Notes: generated from the sequence alone by a model not told the origin. A stretch of 25,314 nucleotides of DNA from JAHJQT01 sp964494655 (GCA_964494655.1 CAZBRM010000007.1:1-25314); one strand, 5' to 3'. Positions 1 to 7,962 are shown, counted from the stretch's first letter. Numbers and translations are program-made.

Positions 1-8
1 CTTAAAGA

Positions 9-36
9 GCTACATCCTTGCGAAGCAAGGTTGTGC
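9..36. repeat. palindromic hairpin repeat with GCGAAGC core
   Basis: Bases 16-21 (CCTTGC) pair with 25-30 (GCAAGG) around a GAA loop. An outer, imperfect helix joins 9-14 to 32-36 with one bulge and one mismatch. The core GCGAAGC is known as an unusually stable DNA mini-hairpin. A second short inverted repeat (GTGCCT at 48-53, AGGCAC at 67-72) follows. The first 107 bases hold no convincing gene. A plus-strand frame is open from base 1 to a TAG at 55-57, but it is too short to judge. The stretch looks like an extragenic palindromic element, similar in core to the one at 6675-6708. Confidence 0.5.
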
Positions 37-107
37 GAGAAAGGCCGTGCCTGGTAGACTTCTTAAAGGCACCTTTTATCTAGAGGACACGCCTTATCGT
101 TATTGGC

Positions 108-146
108 AAAAAAAAGGGTTATTGACCAGAAGATAGTCAATAACCC
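108..146 (-). terminator. intrinsic terminator of the 153-539 gene
   Basis: A perfect 11-bp stem (GGGTTATTGAC at 116-126, GTCAATAACCC at 136-146) encloses a 9-nt loop. On the minus strand it is followed by eight T (A-run 108-115). It starts 6 nt after the stop codon of the minus-strand gene at 153-539. Confidence 0.85.
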
Positions 147-152
147 ATTTTG

Positions 153-539
153 TTAATAATCATCGCCAAGTATCTCGCGATGTCGGTATTCGGCTTGTTT
201 GGCGCCATTTATTATTTGAGGAGTAATATATTCGGATTTCTTTGTTTTCTGCTTTCTCAAAGCATCCAAACTACCAAGAAAAAACTTTCTTGTTTTCCTT
301 TCATTCAGAAATGAAGCGCCAAATTCTTTTATGATTGAAAAGAAAACTGGTTTAAAACGCTCATAATCTTGAGAAATCTTTATCTCTATGCTTGTCGCAA
401 GTATATTTAGCACATTCCAATACATATTAATAGGATGCGCTATGACAAACGGTTTCGAAATTTCAATTTCTTCCGCTTCTAAAATAGCAAGAACTGCTGA
501 TTTTAAAAGCTCTTCAACCTTTTCTTTTTTGGGATCCAT
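153..539 (-). CDS. hypothetical protein, 128 aa, MDP-start
   Basis: I do not recognise this family. The product is a charged, soluble, largely helical protein of 128 residues with no signal peptide or membrane segment. It starts with MDPKKEKVEELL and has a Lys/Arg-rich stretch near residues 80-103. The gene is a self-contained unit: a TTGACA-17-TATTTT promoter upstream, AGGAGG five bases before the ATG, and an intrinsic terminator just after the stop. This differs from the neighbouring long operon, whose genes lack SD sequences and are packed end to end. The other unknown gene in the window (16213-17115) shares the ATGGATCC start, the strong SD and the stand-alone design, so both may belong to a class of independently regulated accessory genes. 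The gene is real with high confidence; its function is unknown. Confidence 0.8.
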   Translation of the reverse strand: MDPKKEKVEELLKSAVLAILEAEEIEISKPFVIAHPINMYWNVLNILATSIEIKISQDYERFKPVFFSIIKEFGASFLNERKTRKFFLGSLDALRKQKTKKSEYITPQIINGAKQAEYRHREILGDDY

Positions 540-544
540 ATCAT

Positions 545-550
545 CCTCCT
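545..550 (-). promoter_or_regulatory. strong Shine-Dalgarno AGGAGG
   Basis: A perfect AGGAGG lies five bases upstream of the ATG at 539. It fixes that start and is notable because most genes in this window have no SD. Confidence 0.8.
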
Positions 551-583
551 AATTAAAGATTAATGTTAAATAACTATATTTAT

Positions 584-612
584 AAAATAGCAGAAGAACG
601 CTATTCTGTCAA
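584..612 (-). promoter_or_regulatory. sigma70-type promoter of the 153-539 gene
   Basis: On the minus strand TTGACA (607-612) is followed by a 17-nt spacer and TATTTT (584-589). Transcription should start near 577, giving a leader of about 38 nt that contains the SD. The weak inverted repeat AATAGC/GCTATT (586-591, 600-605) overlaps it and could help end the upstream operon, but it lacks a clear T-run. Confidence 0.65.
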
Positions 613-613
613 G

Positions 614-1645
614 TTAATTATTCCACAGCTTCTTGGCTTCTTGCCAAAAAATATCAATATTATGATTTTCTTTAATCCAATACCACCATTCAACTCCCCA
701 TAAATAAGCTTCGTCAAAACCAGTATACTTGGCATAATCAATAATTTCTTTAAACCTTTCTAAATCCATGGTTTTAAATTGCTCTTCTAGGGTATTTTCA
801 TAAATCATTAAATGACTCCATGGTTCAGCCTGCAATTCAATAATTATCATTTTTTCTATCCCAGTTAACCGTTTAACAAGCTTAGCCCGTTTATAATAAA
901 ACACTGATGGAATAGGATATTCAACATGCTTTTGTAGAACATCGCTCCAAACAATTCTATAAAGAGTAGTTCCAAAAACATCACCAATTAAAGCTGATTG
1001 AGTCCAAAGACTTAATTCTCCGCTAGCTGTTATTAAAATTGGCCGTTTTTTAGAATCTAATTCTCTAACTAAACTAATTTCTTTCTTTAAAAAATCTTTA
1101 TCTAATTTTGGACATTCTCCAAAACCCATTAAAAATGGTTCATTTTCTACTTGCCATATTTTAATGGTCTGATTATCCTTATAGCGATTAACTATTTGAG
1201 TTAATAAAGATAAAAGTTTTTCTTGTTGTTCTGATTTATCTAATTCTCTAGCCCATTCTGGAATATGACATTCTGGCCAACGCGGTAATTTTCGGCCAAT
1301 AGCAAGAATAATTTGTACGTCTCTTTTTTTCGCTTCATTAATCTGCCAGTCCAAATCATCAAACGCGTACTCTCCTTCATTCGGCTCAATTTTCTGCCAA
1401 TAAGCAATCAAGCGTAATTTTTTAACATTCAACTCATCAAGCATTGCAATATAAACTTCTTTCCAATCAAGTTCCATTTGTTCGGCAAATACCTGGCTAA
1501 AGGTTATTCCAAAATTAATGTTTTCAGATTTTTCAGTTTTACCAGTGAACATATAAGCAAGAAAACAAACCATACAAATGACAATAACAATAATAAATAG
1601 AAAAATAATACGAAAAATATATTTAAATATTGAAGATAATTTCAT
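614..1645 (-). CDS. membrane-anchored glycoside hydrolase-like TIM-barrel protein (intact catalytic pair)
   Basis: A 343-aa protein with an N-terminal transmembrane anchor (about residues 8-33) and a predicted extracytoplasmic catalytic domain. The domain looks like a clan GH-A (beta/alpha)8 glycosidase. It has an early strand KKLRLIAYW, then IWQVENEPF with Asn168-Glu169 as the likely acid/base pair, and later IIIELQAEPW, whose Glu270 or Glu274 would be the nucleophile. The exact GH family and substrate cannot be read from the sequence. An upstream TTG at 1672 would add nine residues, but the ATG at 1645 overlaps the stop of the EamA gene as ATGA, the same coupling used at the next junction, so I take the ATG. 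It is the last gene of the long operon. A paralogue at 4541-5566 carries a changed catalytic motif. Confidence 0.75.
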   Translation of the reverse strand: MKLSSIFKYIFRIIFLFIIVIVICMVCFLAYMFTGKTEKSENINFGITFSQVFAEQMELDWKEVYIAMLDELNVKKLRLIAYWQKIEPNEGEYAFDDLDWQINEAKKRDVQIILAIGRKLPRWPECHIPEWARELDKSEQQEKLLSLLTQIVNRYKDNQTIKIWQVENEPFLMGFGECPKLDKDFLKKEISLVRELDSKKRPILITASGELSLWTQSALIGDVFGTTLYRIVWSDVLQKHVEYPIPSVFYYKRAKLVKRLTGIEKMIIIELQAEPWSHLMIYENTLEEQFKTMDLERFKEIIDYAKYTGFDEAYLWGVEWWYWIKENHNIDIFWQEAKKLWNN

Positions 1646-2553
1646 AATGCTAAAAATATTAATCCTAAACAAATAAATGAGATCCCTATAATTCTTTTCA
1701 AGATAGTTCCTTTATTAATCTGTTCTTTAATAATTTTAGGAAATTTAACTGAAAAGAAAAAAGCTATTATTAAAAGAAAAACATATTGTACTCCCTGTAA
1801 AGCATTGACTAGAGAAACGCTTCCCAAAAAAATTGCATAATTAAGCAAAATAAAAGAAAAAGCTGATAATGATTTAGAAAAAATAGGCAAAACAATTGTT
1901 TTTGTTTTCATTTCTCTACTTATATTAAACACCGCCTTACGATTTTTAGACGGAATTAATAATAAACAGGCTCCTAAAACTCCGCCTAACCTAATCCAGA
2001 TAAATCCATTAATAAACGATTCTTCAATAAAAATAAACTTGGTTAAGACATAAGAACTAGCGAATAATAAAGCGACTAAAAGCGCGAATAATATTTTTTT
2101 AAAAGATAATGTTTTGATATTACCATCTTTTAACTTATTCTTTTTATGCCAAAAAATAATTATTCCTCCTAAGACAAGCATAAAAAAAGCAATAAATTGA
2201 TTGTTAGTTAATTTTTCATCAAGAAATAAATAAGTCAAAATTAAGGTAAAAATAGCAGTTACTCCGCCAATAATAGGAATAATTCTTGAAACTTCAGATA
2301 TTTTTATTGTCTTGTACAAATAAAAGGTGGCAAAAATAAATAAAATACCAGCTATAAAGCTGATAATAATTTGTTCTAATGGAATTAATTTGAAACCAAA
2401 AGGAAATAAAAGAATAGTAAGGCCCCCTAAAATTCCAACATAAAAACTATAAACTACTGGACGAATAACTGTTTTTGAAACAATAAATTTATCTATAACA
2501 AAAACAATTGCCGTTAAAAAATGTGAAATAATAGCGATTATTATCCAATTCAT
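1642..2553 (-). CDS. EamA/DMT-superfamily transporter
   Basis: A 303-aa integral membrane protein with about ten hydrophobic helices in two halves, separated by a basic loop near residues 136-150 (HKKNKLKDGN). The size and layout fit the EamA drug/metabolite transporter superfamily, which exports or imports small molecules such as amino acids, sugars or nucleotide precursors; the substrate cannot be predicted. The helix ending in YLFLDEKLT near residues 108-116 matches the usual fifth-helix 'GE.l' region. It overlaps the upstream GH1 gene and the downstream glycosidase-like gene by ATGA junctions, so the three are translationally coupled. The context suggests a role near sugar or glycan metabolism. 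Confidence 0.85.
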   Translation of the reverse strand: MNWIIIAIISHFLTAIVFVIDKFIVSKTVIRPVVYSFYVGILGGLTILLFPFGFKLIPLEQIIISFIAGILFIFATFYLYKTIKISEVSRIIPIIGGVTAIFTLILTYLFLDEKLTNNQFIAFFMLVLGGIIIFWHKKNKLKDGNIKTLSFKKILFALLVALLFASSYVLTKFIFIEESFINGFIWIRLGGVLGACLLLIPSKNRKAVFNISREMKTKTIVLPIFSKSLSAFSFILLNYAIFLGSVSLVNALQGVQYVFLLIIAFFFSVKFPKIIKEQINKGTILKRIIGISFICLGLIFLAL

Positions 2554-3722
2554 AAATCTAATTTATTATTTTTACAAATTTTAGCGTATTTATAGGCACT
2601 AGGACGAATTTTTCGCTCCAATGTTTTGTAATTTACCTCTATCAAACCAAATCTTGGTTCAAAACCCTTATCCCATTCAAAATTATCAAGCAAAGACCAA
2701 TATAGATATCCTTTTACATCTACTCCATCTTGAATCGCCTTATGGACCCAAAGTAAATGGTCTTTAATAAATTCTTCTCTTTTCTCATCTTTAGCATCAG
2801 CTAATCCATTTTCTGTGATATAGATTGGCTTATTGTATTTTTTTAAATCTTCTAAAACATAATAAATTCCTTTTGGATAAATTTCCCACCCCATATCAGT
2901 AACTGATTCATTTTTATTCCCAAAAAGACGAGAATGAAAATAATAATTCAAACCAATAAAATCTTGATAATTCTTAATTTTATTTAAAAAATATTTATTC
3001 CAAAAATAACTAATAAAAGGCATTTTTTCAAAGTAAATATTATTTTTAGCGATACCTACTTCACATTTTAAATCAATTAAATGTAAGGATTTGTATGCTA
3101 ATTGATGCGCTTTAGCCAAATTATTAAGAATTTCAAAATATTTAAAAACGTTTTTTTTCTGAGAAGGCCAAATACCTCTTAAATAAGAATTGGAAGCGTA
3201 AACATTCGGCTCATTTAGAGTTATCCAAAAATTTACATGATCAAATAAATTCTCACTAATTACCTTTACGTAACGATCAAAGTAATAAGGCGCTTTTGGA
3301 TTAAGCCAACCACCTTTTTTTTCAAGCCAAATAGGCAGAGTCCAATGATATAAAGTGACAAATGGTTCTAATTCGCGCTCTTTTAAAGCTATTAAAACCT
3401 GTCTATAATGTTCTATCTCTCCTTTATTAATTTTCCCCTCTTCTGGCTCAATTCTTGACCATTCAATAGAAAAACGATGAGCATTATGATTTAAAGATTT
3501 AGCTAAATCAAAATCCTGTTTAAATTTATTGTAATGATCACAAGCCTTACTGGAAATATACTCATCTGAATTTTTATCCTGTTTTTTTAATTGTTTAATT
3601 CTTTTTGAAGATTTCTCCCATTCTGACCAATCATTAGAATTACCACCCTCAACTTGATGAGCTGAAGTAGCCGCTCCCCATAAAAAATCATTAGGAAATT
3701 TTAAAACTTTTTTATTAAACAA
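2550..3722 (-). CDS. GH1-family beta-glycosidase, short form
   Basis: A glycoside hydrolase family 1 enzyme that retains configuration and cleaves beta-glucosides or beta-galactosides; it has no signal peptide, so it is probably cytoplasmic. The N-terminus FPNDFLWGAATSAHQVEGG is the family signature. WITLNEPN supplies the acid/base Glu171 and YITENGLAD the nucleophile Glu304. WSLLDNFEW near the C-terminus binds the substrate. At 390 aa it is shorter than the usual 440-480; the gap between the catalytic glutamates is about 133 residues rather than about 185, so a surface segment of the barrel is missing. The start is TTG, one base after the mutM stop; no ATG is available before the conserved FPNDFLWG. 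It ends in an ATGA overlap with the transporter gene. Confidence 0.92.
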   Translation of the reverse strand: MFNKKVLKFPNDFLWGAATSAHQVEGGNSNDWSEWEKSSKRIKQLKKQDKNSDEYISSKACDHYNKFKQDFDLAKSLNHNAHRFSIEWSRIEPEEGKINKGEIEHYRQVLIALKERELEPFVTLYHWTLPIWLEKKGGWLNPKAPYYFDRYVKVISENLFDHVNFWITLNEPNVYASNSYLRGIWPSQKKNVFKYFEILNNLAKAHQLAYKSLHLIDLKCEVGIAKNNIYFEKMPFISYFWNKYFLNKIKNYQDFIGLNYYFHSRLFGNKNESVTDMGWEIYPKGIYYVLEDLKKYNKPIYITENGLADAKDEKREEFIKDHLLWVHKAIQDGVDVKGYLYWSLLDNFEWDKGFEPRFGLIEVNYKTLERKIRPSAYKYAKICKNNKLDL

Positions 3723-3723
3723 A

Positions 3724-4539
3724 TTATTTTTGGCATTTAGGACAAAAATGAGCTGAACGACCGCCCATTTTAATCCGCCTTATTTTTGTTTTACAGAGAA
3801 GACAAGGTTTGCCTTCTCGCTGATAGACCTTTATTAAAGAAATATAATTTCCTTTTTCCCCATAAGCATCAAAATAATCCCTACTTGAAGTGCCACGTTT
3901 TTTTACGGCTTCGGTTAATACTTTTTTAATACCCTTAAAAATTCTCTTAATTTCCATGCTCTTAAGGGTTCTGACTCTTCTTAAAGGAAGAACTCCAGCA
4001 AAAAATAAAATTTCATCGGAATAAATATTACCAATACCAGCAATAAATTTTTGGTCCATTAAAAGCAATTTTATTTTTGATTTTTTTCTTTTTAACAATA
4101 TTTCCCTAAATAATTCCAAAGTAAATTTTCGAGATAATGGTTCCGGACCAAATTTTTCTTTAATAAAAAAATTAGCCAATTTATCTTTAAAAACTATTTT
4201 GACAAAGCCAAATTTTCTTAAATCATTATGAAATAGCACGCTTCCATCAGTAAAATAATAAACAAGATGAGTGTGCTTGTTCGCTTGTCCGTTTAATATT
4301 ATTTGTCCGCTTAATTTCAAATGAATAACTAGACAATAATTATTAGATAATTCAATAATTAAAAGTTTTGCTCGACGACTAATATTGTTTATTCTTGTTC
4401 CTTTAACTAAATCTTTAAATTTTTTTAAAGGATACTTAACGAGCTTAGGAAAACAAACTTCAACTTTTTTAATCTTTTTCCCTTTAACTTTCCTATTTAA
4501 TTGTCTTTTTATTGTTTCGACTTCTGGAAGTTCAGGCAT
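3724..4539 (-). CDS. mutM: formamidopyrimidine-DNA glycosylase (MutM/Fpg)
   Basis: A base-excision repair enzyme that removes 8-oxoguanine and formamidopyrimidines and nicks the strand by its AP-lyase activity. The start is fixed by biology: the catalytic nucleophile is the N-terminal proline, so the protein must begin MPELPEVETI (Pro2, Glu3). This is the ATG at 4539, not a longer frame beginning upstream. Lys58 (RRAKLLII) matches the conserved lysine, and the helix-two-turn-helix region includes DQKFIAGIGNIYSDEILF. The C-terminal zinc finger has CLLC and CPKC pairs. The length of 271 aa is normal. It starts one base after the stop of the degenerate glycosidase-like gene and is followed directly by the GH1 gene. 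Its position among glycosidase genes seems to reflect operon packing rather than function. Confidence 0.96.
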   Translation of the reverse strand: MPELPEVETIKRQLNRKVKGKKIKKVEVCFPKLVKYPLKKFKDLVKGTRINNISRRAKLLIIELSNNYCLVIHLKLSGQIILNGQANKHTHLVYYFTDGSVLFHNDLRKFGFVKIVFKDKLANFFIKEKFGPEPLSRKFTLELFREILLKRKKSKIKLLLMDQKFIAGIGNIYSDEILFFAGVLPLRRVRTLKSMEIKRIFKGIKKVLTEAVKKRGTSSRDYFDAYGEKGNYISLIKVYQREGKPCLLCKTKIRRIKMGGRSAHFCPKCQK

Positions 4540-4540
4540 A

Positions 4541-5566
4541 TTATTCAGACCAAAGTTTTTTTGCTTCATTCCAAAAAGAATTATTGCCTTCTCCTTTCAT
4601 ATAATACCACCATTCAGCGCCTCTTAAATAAACTTCATCAAAACCAGCTCTTTTAATATAACTAATTGTATCTTTAAATTTATCTAAGCTCATTGATCTG
4701 TCCCATTCTTGAGGGAACATTTCGCTAATTAGTTTTGACCCCCTTGGCTCTGCTTGAAGCTCAATAATAATAACATCATTTATTTCTGTAAAAAATTTAA
4801 TTAAATCAGACATTTTTTTATAAAAAACAGGCCTAATGGGATAATTAAAATACCCCCAATATTGAGTCCAATTATTTCTATAAACAGATATTCCTAAATT
4901 ATCTGATATTAGAGCAGGATTAAACCAATTACCCAACTCGCCGCTAACCGTAAGCATGACGGGTCTTCTTGTAAAGTCCGTTTCTTTAACTAAAGAAATT
5001 TCCTTATTTAAAAATTCTTTATCTATTTCCACACATTTTTCAGAAGTTTTTTGAAAAGGATTATCTTCAATTTGCCAGGATTTTATTATTTCTTCTGAAC
5101 TGTAATGATTAATAACTTCTTTTAAAAATAGTAAAGAACTCTCTTGCTTTTCTTCTTTATTTAATTCTTTTGCCCACTCCGGAACATAGCATTCTGATGA
5201 ACCAGGAAGTTTACTTCCAACAGCTAAAATAACTTCGGCTCCTTTTTTTTTGGCATTATTAATTTGCCAATCTAAATCATTAAACAAATATTCTCCTTTA
5301 TTATTTTCAATTAAAGACCAATAAGCAATCAAGCGCAGTTTTCTAACCCCTAAATCATCGAGAATATTAACATATGTTTTTTGCCAATCGATATTCATTT
5401 CTTCTGCAGATATTTGGCTGAATGTAATTCCAAAATCAATTTCTGAATTTGATTCAACAGAACCAGACATTAAATAAATAAAAATAAAGATAAAGAGGAA
5501 TAATAAAATGAAAAAAACAATTAAAATAATGCGAAAAGGATTAAAAATATTTTTTAAAAATGTCAT
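4541..5566 (-). CDS. membrane-anchored glycosidase-like paralogue with altered catalytic motif
   Basis: A 341-aa protein closely related along its whole length to the product of 614-1645. Shared features are an N-terminal membrane anchor (residues 11-33), FGITFSQ, RKLRLIAYW, DLDWQIN, PEWAKEL and IIIELQAEP. Where the paralogue has WQVENEPF, this protein has WQIEDNPF: the Asn-Glu acid/base pair is Asp168-Asn169. The putative nucleophile Glu269 is kept, but the following Trp is Arg (QAEPRG). If the family is a clan GH-A glycosidase, this copy is likely inactive or has a changed mechanism, and may bind rather than cut glycans. The frame is intact and has no stop codons, so it is not an obvious pseudogene. 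It lies 39 nt downstream of mreB and one base before mutM. Confidence 0.75.
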   Translation of the reverse strand: MTFLKNIFNPFRIILIVFFILLFLFIFIFIYLMSGSVESNSEIDFGITFSQISAEEMNIDWQKTYVNILDDLGVRKLRLIAYWSLIENNKGEYLFNDLDWQINNAKKKGAEVILAVGSKLPGSSECYVPEWAKELNKEEKQESSLLFLKEVINHYSSEEIIKSWQIEDNPFQKTSEKCVEIDKEFLNKEISLVKETDFTRRPVMLTVSGELGNWFNPALISDNLGISVYRNNWTQYWGYFNYPIRPVFYKKMSDLIKFFTEINDVIIIELQAEPRGSKLISEMFPQEWDRSMSLDKFKDTISYIKRAGFDEVYLRGAEWWYYMKGEGNNSFWNEAKKLWSE

Positions 5567-5605
5567 AATAATTTGTTGGTTTATTTCTTTATAAATAAAT
5601 CAAGA

Positions 5606-6658
5606 TTACCTAGGTGGCTCTTCGTATTGAGTAGTCACTAAAACATTCCTTAAAGCATCAATATCTTCTAGAACAATTCCTGTTCCCCTAACAACTCCTG
5701 TTAAAGGATCTTCAACAAGTTTAACAGGCATTTCTGTTTGTTCGCTTACTAACTTATCTAATCCGCGCAATAAACTGCCTCCGCCAACTAAGAAAATTCC
5801 ACGACGCATAATATCAGCTACTAATTCAGGAGGGGTTTCTTCAACCGCGCTTTTTATAGAATCAACTAAAGATTTAATTGAACGCTTTAGCGCTTTTCTA
5901 ATTTGACTATCATTAATAATTATTTCTTTAGGAAGACCAGTAACAATATCACGGCCGCGCATTGATGTTTCCAGCGGTTCATCTAATTCACAAGCAGAAC
6001 CAATGCTTATTTTAATATCCTCTGCTGTCTTTTCTCCTAAAAGAAGATTAAATTCTTCTCTTGCATATTGAATAATATCTTCATTTAACTTATCTCCAGC
6101 TGTCCTTAAACTACGACTAACAACAATACCGCCTAAAGATATGACGGCCACCTCAGTAGTTCCTCCTCCAATATCAACAATCATATTACCAGCCGCTTCC
6201 TGAATTGGAAGTCTTATTCCAATTGCCGCCGCCATTGGCTCTTCAATTAAATAAACTGCTCTTGCTCCAGCATTTCTGGTAGCATCTTCGACAGCTCTTT
6301 TTTCTACTTCAGTGACGCCCGAAGGAATGCCGATGACCACTCTTGGTCTAGGTAAAATAGAAAAACTTTCCTTATGAACCTTATCAATAAAAAATTTAAG
6401 CATTTGTTCAGTAACCTCAAAATCAGAAACAACTCCAGCTACTAATGGACGAGAAGCAACAATATGTCCCGGGGTTCGGCCAACCATTTTTTTAGCATCC
6501 TGTCCAATTGATAAAATCTGGCCCGTTTTTTGATTAATGGCAACGACTGATGGCTCATTAATAACGATGCCTCTTCCTTTGACATAAACTAAAATATTTG
6601 CCGTACCAAGATCTATGCCAATATCTTTTGAAAAAATTCCAAGAATATTATTTAACAT
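5606..6658 (-). CDS. mreB: rod-shape protein MreB (copy 1)
   Basis: A bacterial actin that polymerises under the membrane and guides lateral wall synthesis. The 350-aa protein has phosphate-1 IGIDLGTANILVY near residues 14-26, phosphate-2 MIVDIGGGTTEVAV near 159-172, and the adenosine motif IFLVGGGSLLRGL near 288-300. The N-terminus MLNNILGIFSKD could be the short amphipathic membrane-binding helix. The ATG start is well placed, with no SD. A second MreB is encoded in the same operon at 12763-13770, and no mreC or mreD lies next to either copy. The 55-nt gap before it, after proS, holds a GC-rich palindrome. It ends in a hydrophilic tail (TTQYEEPPR). Confidence 0.95.
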   Translation of the reverse strand: MLNNILGIFSKDIGIDLGTANILVYVKGRGIVINEPSVVAINQKTGQILSIGQDAKKMVGRTPGHIVASRPLVAGVVSDFEVTEQMLKFFIDKVHKESFSILPRPRVVIGIPSGVTEVEKRAVEDATRNAGARAVYLIEEPMAAAIGIRLPIQEAAGNMIVDIGGGTTEVAVISLGGIVVSRSLRTAGDKLNEDIIQYAREEFNLLLGEKTAEDIKISIGSACELDEPLETSMRGRDIVTGLPKEIIINDSQIRKALKRSIKSLVDSIKSAVEETPPELVADIMRRGIFLVGGGSLLRGLDKLVSEQTEMPVKLVEDPLTGVVRGTGIVLEDIDALRNVLVTTQYEEPPR

Positions 6659-6674
6659 ATGGATATTAAACTTC

Positions 6675-6715
6675 GGGGGCAGTCCCCTGCGAAGCGGGAG
6701 CTGCCCCCTTTTTTT
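6675..6715. repeat. GC-rich two-tier palindrome with GCGAAGC core in the proS-mreB gap
   Basis: GGGGGCAG (75-82 of the 6600s) pairs with CTGCCCCC (6701-6708). Inside it CCC(T)GC pairs with GCGGG around a GAA loop (6691-6693). Seven T follow on the plus strand (6709-6715), the shape of an intrinsic terminator for plus-strand transcription, yet both flanking genes are on the minus strand. It shares the GCGAAGC core with 9-36. It is probably a dispersed palindromic element that also folds in the mRNA between proS and mreB. Confidence 0.6.
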
Positions 6716-7952
6716 AATTCAAAAACTCTATTAATTCTTTTATCTTGATTAATTGTATTTTATCATTATTCCTTTTCTTTATCTCTACTGAATCTTCAGC
6801 TAGTGTTTTTTCGCTGATGACTAAACGAATTGGTATGCCAATCAAATCAGCTTCAGCAAGCTTTTCACCTGCCGATTTATCGTTTCTGTCATCGTATAAA
6901 ATTTCTATATTATTTTTCTGCAAATCATTATAAATCTTATCAGATGCATCTTTTATTTTATTATCAGCTCCTAAACTTATCAAATGAACCTGAAAAGGAG
7001 CTATTTTCTTTGGCCAAATAATTCCATTTTTATCATGAGAATATTCAACAATAGCAGCCATTAAACGACCAACCCCAATACCATAACATCCCATAATAAT
7101 TGGTTTTTTCTCACCAGCTTTATTAATAAATTCAGCTTTCATTATCTCGCTATATTTAGTTCCTAAATAAAAAGTATGACCAATTTCAATACCATTCTTT
7201 TTTTCTAATAAACTTTGACAATTAGGGCATTTTTTAATATCACCTGCTTTTTCTATATTAGCTCCATATCCACATTTTGAACAAACCAATATTTTGTCTT
7301 CGCCGGTTTCAGCAAAAAGAATGTATTCATGAGATAAATTGCCGCCAATTGTGCCTGAATCTGCTTCAACTGCCGCTACTTCCAATCCACAACGTTTAAA
7401 TATTTTTAAATATGCTTCTTTTGCTTTATTGTAAAAATCCATAGATTCTTTTTTATCAGTATTAAAGCTATAAAGATCTTTCATTATAAATTCCCGCACT
7501 CGTAAAAGGCCGCCAGTTGCTCTTATTTCATTCCGAAATTTATTCTGAATTTGATAAAGATAAAGAGGTATATCTCGATACGAATCCACTCTTTTTCTAA
7601 CTAAATCAGTAATTACTTCTTCATGAGTTGACCCTAAACCAAATTCTTTTTTATGGCGATCCTTAACGCGAAATAAAGGCGGTTCAATGGTTTCCCAACG
7701 CTTGGTTTCTTGCCATAAATTTTGTGGTACCAACGTTGGCATAAATAATTCCTGCCCGCCTAAATTATTCATTTCTTCTCTAATAATATTTTCTATTTTT
7801 TTACAAACTAACCAACCTAAAGGCAAAAAACTATAAATTCCCGCAGCTGTCTGGTCAATAAAATCACCTCTAGTCAAATATTTATGACTAATTGCTTCCG
7901 CTCCTTTTGGAGCTTGTTTTTTTGTTTTAGTAAAAAGCTTTGATTGAAGCAT
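6714..7952 (-). CDS. proS: prolyl-tRNA synthetase, short form lacking the editing insertion
   Basis: A class II aminoacyl-tRNA synthetase that charges tRNA-Pro. Motif 2 is in FRNEIRATGGLLRVREF (residues 139-155) and motif 3 is GIGVGRLMAAIVE (291-303). The last 100 residues form the anticodon-binding domain. At 412 aa it lacks the ~180-residue INS editing domain that separates motifs 2 and 3 in typical bacterial ProRS, so it resembles the INS-less form known in alphaproteobacteria and mitochondria. In its place is a short segment with two cysteine pairs (CSKC at 224-227, CPNC at 242-245) that probably binds zinc. Hydrolysis of Ala-tRNA-Pro would then need a separate factor or be absent. ATG start without an SD, 10 nt after rseP. 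Confidence 0.95.
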   Translation of the reverse strand: MLQSKLFTKTKKQAPKGAEAISHKYLTRGDFIDQTAAGIYSFLPLGWLVCKKIENIIREEMNNLGGQELFMPTLVPQNLWQETKRWETIEPPLFRVKDRHKKEFGLGSTHEEVITDLVRKRVDSYRDIPLYLYQIQNKFRNEIRATGGLLRVREFIMKDLYSFNTDKKESMDFYNKAKEAYLKIFKRCGLEVAAVEADSGTIGGNLSHEYILFAETGEDKILVCSKCGYGANIEKAGDIKKCPNCQSLLEKKNGIEIGHTFYLGTKYSEIMKAEFINKAGEKKPIIMGCYGIGVGRLMAAIVEYSHDKNGIIWPKKIAPFQVHLISLGADNKIKDASDKIYNDLQKNNIEILYDDRNDKSAGEKLAEADLIGIPIRLVISEKTLAEDSVEIKKRNNDKIQLIKIKELIEFLN

Positions 7953-7962
7953 ATGTTATTTA

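Noticed and set aside
1..57. Plus-strand frame from base 1 to the TAG at 55-57 as the end of a gene
   Set aside because: Only 18 codons are visible, they lie across a strong palindrome, and no family can be recognised.
1646..1672. TTG at 1672 as the start of the glycosidase-like protein
   Set aside because: The ATG at 1645 forms an ATGA overlap with the previous gene, matching the coupling at the neighbouring junction.
4540..4569. Ten-residue N-terminal extension of MutM
   Set aside because: Fpg needs proline at position 2 as the catalytic amine; the start must be the ATG at 4539.
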